A DNA stretch of 64,000 nucleotides from Bacillota bacterium (GTDB lineage: Bacteria; Bacillota; Clostridia; Acetivibrionales; DSM-1351). The position numbers and the translations under genes were made by a program. The notes beneath the pieces were generated by a model that had not been told where the DNA came from, did no database searches, and saw only the letters and a list, made by a program, of their open reading frames with translations. The stretch is from NCBI GenBank assembly GCA_023400235.1, contig JAEXFI010000039.1, positions 69,635 to 133,634 on the forward strand. Direction: 5' to 3'. Below, piece after piece: positions 1 to 9,244 of the stretch (positions are counted from its first letter, which is position 1; the number at the start of each line of letters is the position of its first letter).

Positions 1-315
1 ATTGGATGGGATTCGGAGAGACCAAACGAGTTGTGGATTGGAAGACGTGATGCGGATAACGGAATACTTCTCAGGGACCCAGCTCTTATGCTGCCAGCCG
101 GAAGGGAGATAGCAAACTTTCCGGGAGGACACAATGAGGGCTTTCCTGATACATCCAAGCAGATGTTTGCAAAGCTTTATAAATATATATCCGAAAAAGG
201 CTACCTAAAGGGAGAAACACCGGATTTTCCAACCTTTGAGGATGGACACAGGGAACTTTTGTTGTGTGAGAACATGATAAAATCAGCCAGAGATGAAAAG
301 TGGATCAAGCTTTAA
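1..315 (+). CDS. Gfo/Idh/MocA-family oxidoreductase, C-terminal fragment
   Basis: The reading frame is open from the first base, so the gene starts outside the window; only about the last 104 residues are present. The motif HNEGFPDTSKQMF and a C-terminal stretch ending in ENMIKSARDEKW are typical of the C-terminal domain of NAD(P)-dependent sugar dehydrogenases of the Gfo/Idh/MocA family. The N-terminal Rossmann fold is not visible, so the substrate cannot be inferred. A strong hairpin terminator follows 15 bp after the stop, so this is the last gene of its transcript. Confidence 0.75.
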   Translation: MGWDSERPNELWIGRRDADNGILLRDPALMLPAGREIANFPGGHNEGFPDTSKQMFAKLYKYISEKGYLKGETPDFPTFEDGHRELLLCENMIKSARDEKWIKL

Positions 316-330
316 ACCCCAAGTAAGGCA

Positions 331-370
331 CCTCCTATTATAGAAACTAAAATTTATAATAGGAGGTTTT
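331..370 (+). terminator. Rho-independent terminator after the dehydrogenase
   Basis: A perfect 12-bp stem (331-342 with 355-366) closes a 12-nt loop and is followed by TTTT. The right arm ends in AGGAGG, but no convincing plus-strand gene follows, so a terminator is the simplest reading. Confidence 0.8.
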
Positions 371-582
371 CTGTGCACATAAATGGAATGCCAGATAATA
401 TTAGTTTGTATAGAAGATATTCCATATACAAATACACAGTCTCAGCCTGTATCAGTTCACCGGTTAACGGATGTTTTAACAGCAAGACAGCAAACCTGTA
501 CCTTATGGTTTGTCATCAGTCGGCTTAGCCAGACCGGAAACGGTAAAGTGAGCACAGTATACCTGGGCTTTGTACCTGCTGC

Positions 583-708
583 TTATTTTGTTGAGGAAGT
601 TTTTACATTTGGCTCTGCGCCCGCAGGATAACGGGTTTTATTGCCAAGGTCCTGAGTATCTGCAAAGTTTCTTTTTCCATCTGATTTAGTACTTTTATTC
701 TTTCCCAT
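583..708 (-). CDS. Small hydrophilic protein, 41 aa, unknown function
   Basis: A 41-codon frame on the minus strand starts with ATG at 708 and is preceded by an excellent Shine-Dalgarno sequence (GGGAGGA, 4 nt before the ATG). The peptide is rich in Lys, Asn, Ser, Thr and Gly, begins MGKNKSTKSDGKRNF, and has no membrane segment. It lies 76 bp downstream of the calcium ATPase on the same strand, so read-through is possible. Size and composition recall small spore-associated proteins of Firmicutes, but I see no diagnostic motif; that resemblance is only a suggestion. Support rests on start, ribosome site and composition. Confidence 0.5.
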   Translation of the reverse strand: MGKNKSTKSDGKRNFADTQDLGNKTRYPAGAEPNVKTSSTK

Positions 709-784
709 AAAATCCTCCCTGAACATCAGATTCTGTTCGTATGTTCCAGTGGTCTGTAACACCTGCTCCGGTATTATTTGCTTA

Positions 785-3397
785 TTACCTTTTCATTATA
801 CCCGTTGAGATAGTCTTACACAGCTGTATCACCACAAAGGGCGCAAGACCCAGCAAACCTATGATCCCCAGGTGGTCTATTACGCGGGTGTCGATTTCAA
901 ACAGGTGCTGTAGAGGCGGAACGACCAATACCAGCATAAGCAGCGCCATTCCAAGCAGGACTGCTCCCCATTGATATTTGTTTGTAAAGAACCCTATTTT
1001 GAACAATGGATACTTTGAACGGCAGTTAAAGCCGTGTATAAGCCTTGCCAGCGCCAGTACGGCAAAGGCCAGGGTGCTGGCAAGCGCAGGATTTCCAACA
1101 TTCAGCCCGTAATAAAAGGCGCAAAGGGCAGCGGCAGCAATTACCGCTCCTTCAAATATAACGTGAAGCAGGAAGCCTCTGTTCAGCAGAGGTTCATTTA
1201 TATCCCTGGGCTTTGAATTCAGTACGTCTTTCCTGTATGGCTCCAGACCAAGTGCTATTGCCGGCATGGAGTCGGTGAGCAGATTGATGAACAACAGGTG
1301 CATGGCCGTAAACGGCAGAGGAAGAGCCAGTACGGAAGTGTAGAGGACTGCAAGTATGCCTGCGGTATTGCCTGAGAGAAGGAACTTGATGGCGTTCTTT
1401 ATATTTGCATAAATACTTCGTCCGTTTGCTACTGCCTTTACAATTGTAGCGAAATTGTCATCCACCAGAATCATCGAGGCTGCATCCTTGGCCACTTCGG
1501 TTCCCACTTTACCCATGGCTACACCGATATCAGCCTGTTTCAGCGCAGGAGCATCATTCACACCGTCCCCTGTCATGGATACTACATTCCCTAAATCCTG
1601 CCAGGCTTTTACAATACGTATCTTATGCTCCGGTGAGACACGGGCATATACTGAAATATCCCGAACTCTGCTTTTCAATTCCTCATCGGACATCTTTTCT
1701 ACATCCACGCCTTCCACAGCATGGCTCTTTTCATCCATAATCCCTATCTGCAGCGCAATAGCCGAGGCCGTAATCTTATGGTCACCGGTTATCATTACTG
1801 GCTTTATACCGGCACGTATGCAGTCTGCCACCGCCTGCTTTGATTCCTCTCGGGGAGGGTCTATCATGGCAACCAGTCCCACAAAGGTAAGGTCCTTTTC
1901 ATGGTCGGTGGTGAGCTTTGTCTGAGAAGCAAAGCTTTTTTGTGCAAAGGCAAGTACTCGCAAGCCCTCCTGGGAAAATTCCCTGTTTATTTTTTCTATG
2001 AACTCTATATTGTCTTCTTCCATTGGTTTTTCTCCATGCTCGGTCAGAACACTTTTGGACCTGCTCAGTATCACATCCGGAGCGCCTTTGGTAAACATCA
2101 GATATTGACCGTCTATGTTGTGCAGGGTGCTCATGAGCTTTCTGTCCGAATCAAAGGGCACTTCCGACAGCCTGATATATTCCTCACGGACATCCTCTTC
2201 CTCATAACGGTAATCGTTTGCAAGCTTTACAAAGGCTACCTCGGTGGGATCACCTACGGCTGTTCCGTCATTGATGGTGGCGTCACTTGACAATATGCTT
2301 ATTTTCACAATAGAACGTTGAAGCGTATGCTCCATATCCAGCTTGTCAGAATCAAAGGCTTTCCAGCCCACAAAGACTTTTTTAGCCACCATTTTATTCT
2401 GGGTAAGAGTTCCTGTCTTGTCAGAACAGATGACCGAAACGCTGCCCAGACTTTCTACAGCATGCAGCTTTCTGACTATGGCGTTTTCCTTTGCCATCTT
2501 TTGTGTTCCAATTGCCAGCACAATGGTCACTATGGAGCTGAGTGCCTCGGGTATTGCTGCAACTGCCAGAGCTATTGCAAACATGAAGGAATCTATTACC
2601 GAGTAGCCTCTGATAATATTAGTAGCCAATATTATTCCGCACAGTACAAGAATAGCCACTGCAAGCTTTTTGCCGAATTTGTCCAGGCTCACCTGAAGAG
2701 GAGTCTGCTTGTTTTCGGCAGCATCCATAAGTGAGGCTATTTTGCCAAGCTCAGTGGACATACCAATGCTTGTGACGGCCACAACAGCTCTGCCGTAAGT
2801 CACATGGCTGCCTGTAAAGACCATGTTTTTTCTGTCCCCTATGGGAACATCCGTACCCTCTATGATATCAACAGTTTTCACAACACTTTCGGACTCTCCG
2901 GTAAGAGAGCTTTCATTTACCTGAAGGCTGTGGTTCTCTATTATTCTGCCATCGGCGCTGATGAAGTCTCCGGCCTCCAGTAAAAGTATATCCCCCACCA
3001 GCACCTCTCTGGAGGGTATTTCCATTCTCAGCTTGTTTCTTATTACCCGGGCAACGGGAGATGAAAGGGATTTCAAGCTTTCCAAGGATTTTTCAGCCTT
3101 GAAATGCTGTACGGTACCCAGAATTGAATTTAAAATAGTAACTGCAAAAATAACTATTGCGCTTTCATAATCCTTGAGAAAAAGTGAAACTATGGCAGCG
3201 ACTAAAAGTATGATTACGAGAAAATCCTTAAACTGTCCCAGAAAAACTTTTATAAGACCGGCCTTTTTACCAGCCTGCAGTTCGTTGTACCCGTATTTCT
3301 CACGCATAGCTGCAATGTCCTTAGGGTCAATACCGTTAAGGTTGGTTTTCAGCTCCTTTAGTACCTCCTCAGCCCCGTGGTTGTAAATATTCTTCAT
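785..3397 (-). CDS. P-type cation-transporting ATPase, calcium pump type (P2A)
   Basis: This 870-residue protein is full length for a bacterial SERCA/PMCA-like pump, which exports Ca2+ at the expense of ATP. The order is a cation-ATPase N-domain, two membrane helices, an actuator domain with LTGES, helix 4 with AIPEAL, the phosphorylation motif CSDKTGTLT (phospho-Asp 326), the nucleotide domain with KGAPD, the hinge TGDGVNDAP, and a helix-6 motif NLLTDSMPA. The PEAL and NLLTD motifs supply Ca2+-site residues in known pumps. The ATG follows GGGGGAG at good spacing. It appears monocistronic apart from the tiny ORF downstream. Mn2+ or mixed specificity cannot be excluded. Confidence 0.93.
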   Translation of the reverse strand: MKNIYNHGAEEVLKELKTNLNGIDPKDIAAMREKYGYNELQAGKKAGLIKVFLGQFKDFLVIILLVAAIVSLFLKDYESAIVIFAVTILNSILGTVQHFKAEKSLESLKSLSSPVARVIRNKLRMEIPSREVLVGDILLLEAGDFISADGRIIENHSLQVNESSLTGESESVVKTVDIIEGTDVPIGDRKNMVFTGSHVTYGRAVVAVTSIGMSTELGKIASLMDAAENKQTPLQVSLDKFGKKLAVAILVLCGIILATNIIRGYSVIDSFMFAIALAVAAIPEALSSIVTIVLAIGTQKMAKENAIVRKLHAVESLGSVSVICSDKTGTLTQNKMVAKKVFVGWKAFDSDKLDMEHTLQRSIVKISILSSDATINDGTAVGDPTEVAFVKLANDYRYEEEDVREEYIRLSEVPFDSDRKLMSTLHNIDGQYLMFTKGAPDVILSRSKSVLTEHGEKPMEEDNIEFIEKINREFSQEGLRVLAFAQKSFASQTKLTTDHEKDLTFVGLVAMIDPPREESKQAVADCIRAGIKPVMITGDHKITASAIALQIGIMDEKSHAVEGVDVEKMSDEELKSRVRDISVYARVSPEHKIRIVKAWQDLGNVVSMTGDGVNDAPALKQADIGVAMGKVGTEVAKDAASMILVDDNFATIVKAVANGRSIYANIKNAIKFLLSGNTAGILAVLYTSVLALPLPFTAMHLLFINLLTDSMPAIALGLEPYRKDVLNSKPRDINEPLLNRGFLLHVIFEGAVIAAAALCAFYYGLNVGNPALASTLAFAVLALARLIHGFNCRSKYPLFKIGFFTNKYQWGAVLLGMALLMLVLVVPPLQHLFEIDTRVIDHLGIIGLLGLAPFVVIQLCKTISTGIMKR

Positions 3398-3741
3398 GTG
3401 ACTCCCCCTCTGTGTGGTATATTTAAATTTATATTATGAAATAAATTTAAATTCCAGAAATTAAGTGAAATAAGATAATTTTAATCTTTGCTCTTTTCAG
3501 GAAATGTATTCGGAAATGGATTGAAAGTTAAAATTATTATACATAAGCAGGAAAAACATTACAATTATATATTTAATATATTAACAGCAAATTCACAATT
3601 GGGGGAAAACTTAACAAGGTAAACGGTTAATCTTAAGAAATAATTAGTAAAAATGAAATGTAATTTTAAAAGCTATTCTGATATAATATCAAAGGGGTTT
3701 GTCAAATAAAGGCTTCAGAGGCAAACCAACAGGAGGTAAAC
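3398..3741. other. Divergent intergenic region with promoters
   Basis: This AT-rich spacer separates the divergent calcium ATPase and beta-propeller genes. A TATAAT -10 box at 3682-3687 faces the plus strand, but I find no good -35 partner. AGGAGG just before 3742 is the ribosome site of the next gene. No gene or clear hairpin is visible. Confidence 0.4.
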
Positions 3742-5577
3742 ATGAGTCCGAGAAGAAAAAAGAGAAACAGCTTTTTGCCTGTGATAACGGTATTTTTTAC
3801 TGTTTTACTTATAGCCCTGACTGCAGTATATTTGATGTTCAGCGGCAAGATACCCTGGCTTGCTCCGGCAGGCTTTACACAAGCAGACAGTACTTCAAAA
3901 AATACAGGAGCAGCAAACACTACCAAGGCCGGGGACACTACAGGAAATCAGTCCTCCGGGGGAAGTCAGATACCTTCTGATGATTCGGAAGGCCCGCCTC
4001 CGGAAAGTGAAAACCCGGATGATCTGGTGATTTCGTGGAAAAATCCCGAAAGTCTGTCCGGAAAAAAGGCTCTGAGTGACGGAGCCTGGCAGAAGCTGTA
4101 TAAGGACGGCGGTAAAATTTCCTACTGGACCTTGGTCAATAACAAGACAGTAAAGAATTATGAGCCTCCATATAATACCGCCTTCGGTTCACCTGAAAAA
4201 TATTCTCAGCTTGAGGGCGTTACCGCCTTTAGGGGAAATAACTTTAGAACAGCACCCTCATGGGGAAAGGCAAGTGTTAAGGAAAAGAAGCTTGAAATAG
4301 TGTGGACCCATGATATTGGAGCCGTATCAGGAGTAGGCAGCTATTGGCCGGGTGCCGGCTGGACAGGCCAGCCGCTTTTGGTGCATTGGAGCCAGGAGGT
4401 CAGGCAGGTTATGAATGTGAACTCAGACCTGAAGTCAAAGGAGCTGGTGGAGGTTATATATCCCGTATTTGACGGAAATGTATATTTCCTTGATATGGAG
4501 ACAGGAAAGCCTTCCCGGCCCAAGATGAATATTGGCTTTACCGTAAAGGGCACAGGCATGGTGGACCCCAGAGGCTATCCCCTGTTCTACACAGGTCAGG
4601 GCTTGAATGAAATTAACGGTAAAAAGGGTTCCTTCAAATATAGAATATTCAACCTTATAAATCAGAAGGAAATATACTCCTTCCCGGGGAGTGACCCTGC
4701 TGCCTTCCGCAACTGGGGAGCAAATGATTCCTCTGCAATGCTGAACAGATATACGGATACCCTCATAAACTGCGGTGAAAACGGTCTGGTGTACAAAGCA
4801 AAGCTGAACACCAAGTTTGACAGCAAGGCAGGGACAGTCACTATTGAGCCAAATGTGACAAAGTACCGCTACAAGAGCAGCTACAGTTCCGAACAGGGAA
4901 TAGAAAACTCACCGGCCTTTTACAGGAATCTTATGTATTTTGCCGACAACGGAGGTACCATTCAGTGCCTGGATATTAATAAAATGGAACCGGTCTGGAT
5001 ATACAATGCCGGTGATGATACCGACAGTACAATAACGCTGGAGGAGACTCCTGAGGGTGTATTCCTTTATACGGCCAACGAAATCGACAAAAGGGGAAAA
5101 GCCGGTTCAAGAGCCAACTGTAATATAAGAAAGCTTAATGCCTTGACTGGTGAACTTGTTTGGCAGAAGGATTACTCCTGTGTTTATCAATCCTATATTA
5201 ACGGCGGCGCGTTAGCAACCCCTGTAGTTGGCAAGAATGATATAAGTGATGTTGTCATATTTAATATCGCCCTGACAGGCTCTACAAGCGACGGCACGCT
5301 GGTTGCCCTGGACAAGAAGACCGGCAGGGAGGTATGGAAGAGACATCTGGATGCTTATAGCTGGAGTTCACCTGTAGACTTTATGTCTGAGGAAGGCAAA
5401 ACCTATATGCTGCTGTGTGACTTCAAGGGAGACATGCATCTTATTGACCCAAAGACGGGAGAGGATCTGGACAAAATATCCGTTGGCGGAAATGTTGAAG
5501 CATCTCCTTCCGTATACAACAACATGGCTGTTGTGGGAACCTATGCTCAAAAGATATACGGTGTAAAAATCAAGTAG
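3742..5577 (+). CDS. Membrane-anchored PQQ-like beta-propeller protein (copy 1)
   Basis: This 611-residue protein has a basic N-terminus, one membrane segment at about residues 9-33, and a Ser/Thr/Pro/Gly-rich linker to about residue 95. A large extracellular domain follows with repeated blades such as NVYFLDMETGKP, TIQCLDINKMEPVWIY and DLDKISVGGNVEASPSVY. These Trp/Gly/Asp blades match the PQQ/quinoprotein-alcohol-dehydrogenase-like (BamB-like) propeller superfamily. No dehydrogenase catalytic set is evident, so a binding or scaffold role outside the cytoplasmic membrane is more likely than an enzyme. The ATG is preceded by AGGAGGTAAAC. It is followed by a close paralog, which indicates tandem duplication. 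Confidence 0.8.
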   Translation: MSPRRKKRNSFLPVITVFFTVLLIALTAVYLMFSGKIPWLAPAGFTQADSTSKNTGAANTTKAGDTTGNQSSGGSQIPSDDSEGPPPESENPDDLVISWKNPESLSGKKALSDGAWQKLYKDGGKISYWTLVNNKTVKNYEPPYNTAFGSPEKYSQLEGVTAFRGNNFRTAPSWGKASVKEKKLEIVWTHDIGAVSGVGSYWPGAGWTGQPLLVHWSQEVRQVMNVNSDLKSKELVEVIYPVFDGNVYFLDMETGKPSRPKMNIGFTVKGTGMVDPRGYPLFYTGQGLNEINGKKGSFKYRIFNLINQKEIYSFPGSDPAAFRNWGANDSSAMLNRYTDTLINCGENGLVYKAKLNTKFDSKAGTVTIEPNVTKYRYKSSYSSEQGIENSPAFYRNLMYFADNGGTIQCLDINKMEPVWIYNAGDDTDSTITLEETPEGVFLYTANEIDKRGKAGSRANCNIRKLNALTGELVWQKDYSCVYQSYINGGALATPVVGKNDISDVVIFNIALTGSTSDGTLVALDKKTGREVWKRHLDAYSWSSPVDFMSEEGKTYMLLCDFKGDMHLIDPKTGEDLDKISVGGNVEASPSVYNNMAVVGTYAQKIYGVKIK

Positions 5578-5700
5578 GCCCTGCATATATAAAGATTGAG
5601 AAGAAAGTGTGAAAGAATTTGAAGCATATAAGAAGTGGCACCGATTCCATGCCGAGACTTTCATGGAGTTTTGTGCGAAATAGGAGGCATGGAAATAATA

Positions 5701-7512
5701 ATGAGAAGATACAAAAGAAGAGCTACAAATAGATTAAAGGCCTTTATGACGATTATAATCCTGGCATTGATAACAACGGGTATCTGGATTGGACTGAGCA
5801 AGCTGTTTGATTCTGACCGTGACAGTATAAAAACCACTTCAAATGCATCGGGAAATACCAGTTCGGCAAGTTCCTGGGAAGAGGAGCTTGAACCCGATCC
5901 GGTTGCAGACCCCATGCCTGCGGAATTGACAGATGCAGAAAAATTAAAGTCTTCCTGGACTGAAGAGTCGGATTTTGGGGGTAAAAAGGCATTTGCTGAG
6001 TTTGCTCTTGACAATACCTTTTCAAACGGCTTGAGCATGCAGTCCTGGATATTTCGTAACAATACGCCTTTAAAGGAATTCAAACCCACCAAAAAGAACA
6101 GGATTGAATTCGGACCGTCGTCGGAATATTCCAAACTGGAAGGAGTTACCGCCTTCAGAGGAAATAATTACAGAGATAATGCCTCCTTTGGAACCAGAAC
6201 TGTTACAGACAAGAAGCTTGAAATTGTCTGGAAGAAAGACGGACTTGGAGCCATATCCGCCCACAACAGCTATTGGCCGGGCACCGGCTGGACAGGTCAG
6301 CCCCTTTTGGTTCACTGGCCGGAAGATGTAAGAAAGCTCATGAATATCAACAGTGAAATGAAGGCCAAGGATTTGGTAGAGGTAATATATCCCGCTCTTG
6401 ACGGGAATATTTATTTTCTTGATCTGGCTACAGGCAAGCCCACAAGAGATAAGATTGAAATCGGGTATCCCATAAAAGGTACTGGAATGGTGGATCCCAG
6501 AGGCTACCCCATATTGTATACCGGTATGGGCATAAATGAAAACGCCGGAAAGTTTACTGAGTACAAATATAGAATTATTAATCTGCTTGACCAAAAGGAG
6601 CTTTATTCCATTTTCGGAAGGGATGAGGCCGCCTTCAGAGGCTGGGGAGCAAATGATTCCTCCGCCCTTTTGGACAGCAAGACGGACACACTGCTAAATG
6701 TGGGCGAAAATGGCCTTGTGTACAGGGTCAAGCTGAATACCAGGTTTGACAAAACCGCAGGAACCTTGTCCATAGCCCCTCAGCTGACAAAATACCGTTA
6801 TAGGAGTCCCTTTAACGATGAGCAGGGTATAGAGAACTCTCCTGCCATATACAAGAACTACATGTATTTCTGCGACAACGGGGGAACTCTTCAGTGCCTG
6901 GACCTCAACACCATGAAGCCCGTATGGATATATGAAACCCATGACGATACTGATGCCACCATTGTTATAGAAGAAACCAAGGAGGGAGTTTTCCTCTACA
7001 CTGCAAATCAGGTGGACAAGCGGGGAGAAAATGGCAAGGTACCCGTTGCAGACTGTAATATAAGGAAATTAAATGCACTGACGGGTGAACTGGTCTGGCA
7101 AAAGAATTACCAGTGTGTGTATAATTACTATATTAACGGCGGAGCATTGGGTACTCCTGTAATCGGCAAGGATGACATCAGCAACATGGTTATCTTCAAC
7201 ATCTGTTTTACAGGCTCCAACAGCGACGGCACCATGGTTGCCCTGGACAAGAAAACCGGTGAGGAGATATGGAAAAAGAAGCTGACCTCCTACAGCTGGT
7301 GTTCACCTCTTGACTTTAAGAGTTCAGACGGCAAAACCTACATGGTCTACAGTGATTTTTCAGGGTATATGCATCTGGTTGACCCTATGAACGGAAAGAC
7401 TCTTGATTCCGTTTCACTCCAGGGAAATGTGGAGTCCTCTCCTGCAATATACAATGACACCATAGTAGTTGGAAGCTATGCCAAAAAAATATTCGGAATA
7501 AAAGTAAGATAA
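5701..7512 (+). CDS. Membrane-anchored PQQ-like beta-propeller protein (copy 2)
   Basis: This is a 603-residue paralog of the preceding gene, sharing long blocks such as NSYWPGTGWTGQPLLVHW and ENGLVYRVKLNTRFD. It has a basic start (MRRYKRR), a membrane helix at about 14-32, an acidic/Ser-rich linker, then the propeller. AGGAGG lies at 5682-5687. ATG 5701 gives 13-nt spacing; an upstream ATG at 5689 (four residues longer) sits only 1 nt from it, so 5701 is preferred though not certain. The 123-bp gap to copy 1 has no terminator, so the pair is probably co-transcribed. The ligand is unknown. Confidence 0.8.
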   Translation: MRRYKRRATNRLKAFMTIIILALITTGIWIGLSKLFDSDRDSIKTTSNASGNTSSASSWEEELEPDPVADPMPAELTDAEKLKSSWTEESDFGGKKAFAEFALDNTFSNGLSMQSWIFRNNTPLKEFKPTKKNRIEFGPSSEYSKLEGVTAFRGNNYRDNASFGTRTVTDKKLEIVWKKDGLGAISAHNSYWPGTGWTGQPLLVHWPEDVRKLMNINSEMKAKDLVEVIYPALDGNIYFLDLATGKPTRDKIEIGYPIKGTGMVDPRGYPILYTGMGINENAGKFTEYKYRIINLLDQKELYSIFGRDEAAFRGWGANDSSALLDSKTDTLLNVGENGLVYRVKLNTRFDKTAGTLSIAPQLTKYRYRSPFNDEQGIENSPAIYKNYMYFCDNGGTLQCLDLNTMKPVWIYETHDDTDATIVIEETKEGVFLYTANQVDKRGENGKVPVADCNIRKLNALTGELVWQKNYQCVYNYYINGGALGTPVIGKDDISNMVIFNICFTGSNSDGTMVALDKKTGEEIWKKKLTSYSWCSPLDFKSSDGKTYMVYSDFSGYMHLVDPMNGKTLDSVSLQGNVESSPAIYNDTIVVGSYAKKIFGIKVR

Positions 7513-7566
7513 GCTGGCCTCAACAGAGATTGCCTGCCTGGGCAGAGGCGGCGAAAACACGTCTTA

Positions 7567-7617
7567 AAAAGAGCGTGCTTTAAAGGTGTATTTGCACTGG
7601 TTCAAGCAGGCTCTTTT
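7567..7617 (+). terminator. Terminator after the propeller pair
   Basis: The arms at 7567-7580 and 7604-7617 pair over 12 of 14 positions with a 2x2 internal loop, and the right arm ends in TTTT. This closes the propeller transcription unit. Confidence 0.65.
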
Positions 7618-7739
7618 AATCTGTTTTAAAATATTTGGAAGGTTTTATCACCTTGGGTCATAATTTATTAAGGAAAAATTAATAGTTTAGATGTATAAAA
7701 ACCTTCGCAAATGTATTATAATTAGAATAATTTGGATAG

Positions 7740-7872
7740 GGGAGTCTGGATTTCATACCTTTCAACAATGCTGCCGTATAGTGAAGGGAACCAACTTCTT
7801 GTCTCAGCTGTCTAATAAATGGGGAGATAGGACAGAAGAAAAAGCAACGGTATAAAAAATTTTCCCAATACC
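7740..7872 (+). promoter_or_regulatory. Possible structured leader of the signal peptidase gene
   Basis: About 150 nt lie between a TATAAT box (7717-7722) and the signal peptidase start. GGTAT (849-853 within the 7 kb block, i.e. 7849-7853) can pair with ATACC at 7755-7759, enclosing the leader, or with ATACC at 7868-7872, forming a hairpin just before the ribosome site. Inside, CTTCTTGTC (7795-7803) pairs with GACAGAAG (7831-7838), and CTGTC/GACAG offers a competing helix. I could not match it to a riboswitch class I know. It may be regulatory RNA, or chance pairing. Confidence 0.3.
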
Positions 7873-7886
7873 GGAATGGAGATTAT

Positions 7887-8459
7887 ATGAAGATTTTAAG
7901 AGAAATTACAAGCTGGCTTGGTACTATTGTCGTTTCAATAATTGTAGCACTGCTTATAATTATTTTTCTTTTTCAGCCTACTAGCGTAGATGGGCATTCA
8001 ATGGAAAACACACTGCACAATGGAAACAAAATCATTATTAACAAGACTCAGAATATTTTCCACAAGGTTCCCAAATACGAGGATATAGTTGTTATTGACA
8101 GCAGGGTGGACAGGGAGAGAAAGTTTATGGATAATATTACTGATCCTCTCAAATATAATCTGATTGTCACCAAAATCAGAGGAAGTGTTGACGAAATCTT
8201 CTGGGTAAAAAGAGTCATAGGCAGACCTGGAGATGTGCTGGAATTTAAGGATGGAAAAGTTGTGAGAAATGGAACCGTATTGGAGGAAAGCTACATAAAG
8301 GAGCCCATGCTGTATCAGTCTGATGAGAAAATAACCGTACCCGAAAAAAGTGTTTTCGTTATGGGAGACAACAGAAATGACAGTAAGGACAGCAGAGTTA
8401 TAGGCTGCGTTCCCTTGGACCATGTTATAGGAAAATATTTATTCAAGTTAGGATTCTAG
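7887..8459 (+). CDS. lepB: Signal peptidase I
   Basis: This 190-residue type I signal peptidase cleaves signal peptides from exported preproteins at the outer face of the membrane. One N-terminal membrane helix (about 10-30) is followed by the catalytic Ser 38 in GHSMENTL and the general-base Lys 108 in WVKRVIGRPGD. Box D/E motifs GDNRNDSKDSR and VIGKY close the domain. The size is that of the short Gram-positive SipS type. GGAG lies before the ATG. The thioesterase gene follows after 8 bp, so they are likely co-transcribed. A long leader with possible alternative hairpins precedes it. Confidence 0.93.
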   Translation: MKILREITSWLGTIVVSIIVALLIIIFLFQPTSVDGHSMENTLHNGNKIIINKTQNIFHKVPKYEDIVVIDSRVDRERKFMDNITDPLKYNLIVTKIRGSVDEIFWVKRVIGRPGDVLEFKDGKVVRNGTVLEESYIKEPMLYQSDEKITVPEKSVFVMGDNRNDSKDSRVIGCVPLDHVIGKYLFKLGF

Positions 8460-8467
8460 GAGAAAAT

Positions 8468-9217
8468 ATGGGTACCGTCCCGATATTTAGCAAGAGCTAC
8501 CATGTAGACTATGGAGCTGCTGATTTTTATAGAAGATTAAAGCTCAGTTCCCTGTTCAATTATTTTCAGGATATAGCCAGCCTGCATGCTGAAAATCTGG
8601 GTCTGGGTGTGGAAGAGCTTCATGAGAAGCAGGGTGTGACCTGGGTGCTGGTAAAAATGCTGGTGCGGATGGACAGGTTTCCGGTTCTCAATGAAGAGGT
8701 AATTATTGAAACCTGGCCTATTGAACCCAAAAGGCTGGAGTTTGAGAGAGACTTTTTCTTAAGGGATGCAAAGGGAAATATATTGGGAAGAGCAAGCTCC
8801 AGTTGGGTGATAATGGATGTTAAGAGCAGAGAAATCCGAAGAACTGAGCTATTTCCGGCAAAGCTGCCGCTTTTTCACAAGGAACGGGCTGTTGAGGGAC
8901 GTATAGGGAAAATTAAGTCAAATGGGCAATTGGAAAAGGTGTATATTAAGAAAGTCGGTTATAGTGATATTGATATAAATGGACATCTTAACAATTCAAA
9001 ATACATCGATTATATAACAGATTGTTTTTCCATAGAGAAGCACGGGCAGTATGCAGTGGATTCAATACAGGTTAATTATAGCAGTGAGGCCTTGGCTGGT
9101 GATTCCATAGTTTTTTTAAAGGATATATCCGGACTTGAGTCGGGAACAGTATACGTTGAGGGAGTAGACGAAGCAGGTGAAAAGACATATTTTAAAGCTT
9201 GTATTACGTTAAAATAA
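8468..9217 (+). CDS. Acyl-ACP thioesterase
   Basis: This 249-residue double hot-dog protein belongs to the bacterial relatives of plant FatA/FatB and hydrolyses acyl-ACP to release free fatty acids. The N-terminal hot-dog carries HAENLGLG and the typical WPIEPKRLEFERDF strand. The second carries the catalytic motif DINGHLNNSKY with Asn 171 and His 173. There is no signal peptide, so it is cytosolic. It starts 8 bp after the signal peptidase stop with an AGGAGAA ribosome site overlapping that stop. Chain-length preference cannot be read from sequence. Confidence 0.88.
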   Translation: MGTVPIFSKSYHVDYGAADFYRRLKLSSLFNYFQDIASLHAENLGLGVEELHEKQGVTWVLVKMLVRMDRFPVLNEEVIIETWPIEPKRLEFERDFFLRDAKGNILGRASSSWVIMDVKSREIRRTELFPAKLPLFHKERAVEGRIGKIKSNGQLEKVYIKKVGYSDIDINGHLNNSKYIDYITDCFSIEKHGQYAVDSIQVNYSSEALAGDSIVFLKDISGLESGTVYVEGVDEAGEKTYFKACITLK

Positions 9218-9244
9218 CCTGCGGTTTGTACAAAGGAGGCTTTT

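Noticed and set aside
383..631. Plus-strand open frame of 82 codons
   Set aside because: No ribosome site, atypical composition, and it overlaps the better-supported small minus-strand ORF at 583-708.
7740..7872. Known riboswitch (glycine, c-di-AMP, c-di-GMP, SAM, TPP, cobalamin) before the signal peptidase
   Set aside because: I could not find the conserved core motifs of any of these classes, so no class is assigned.
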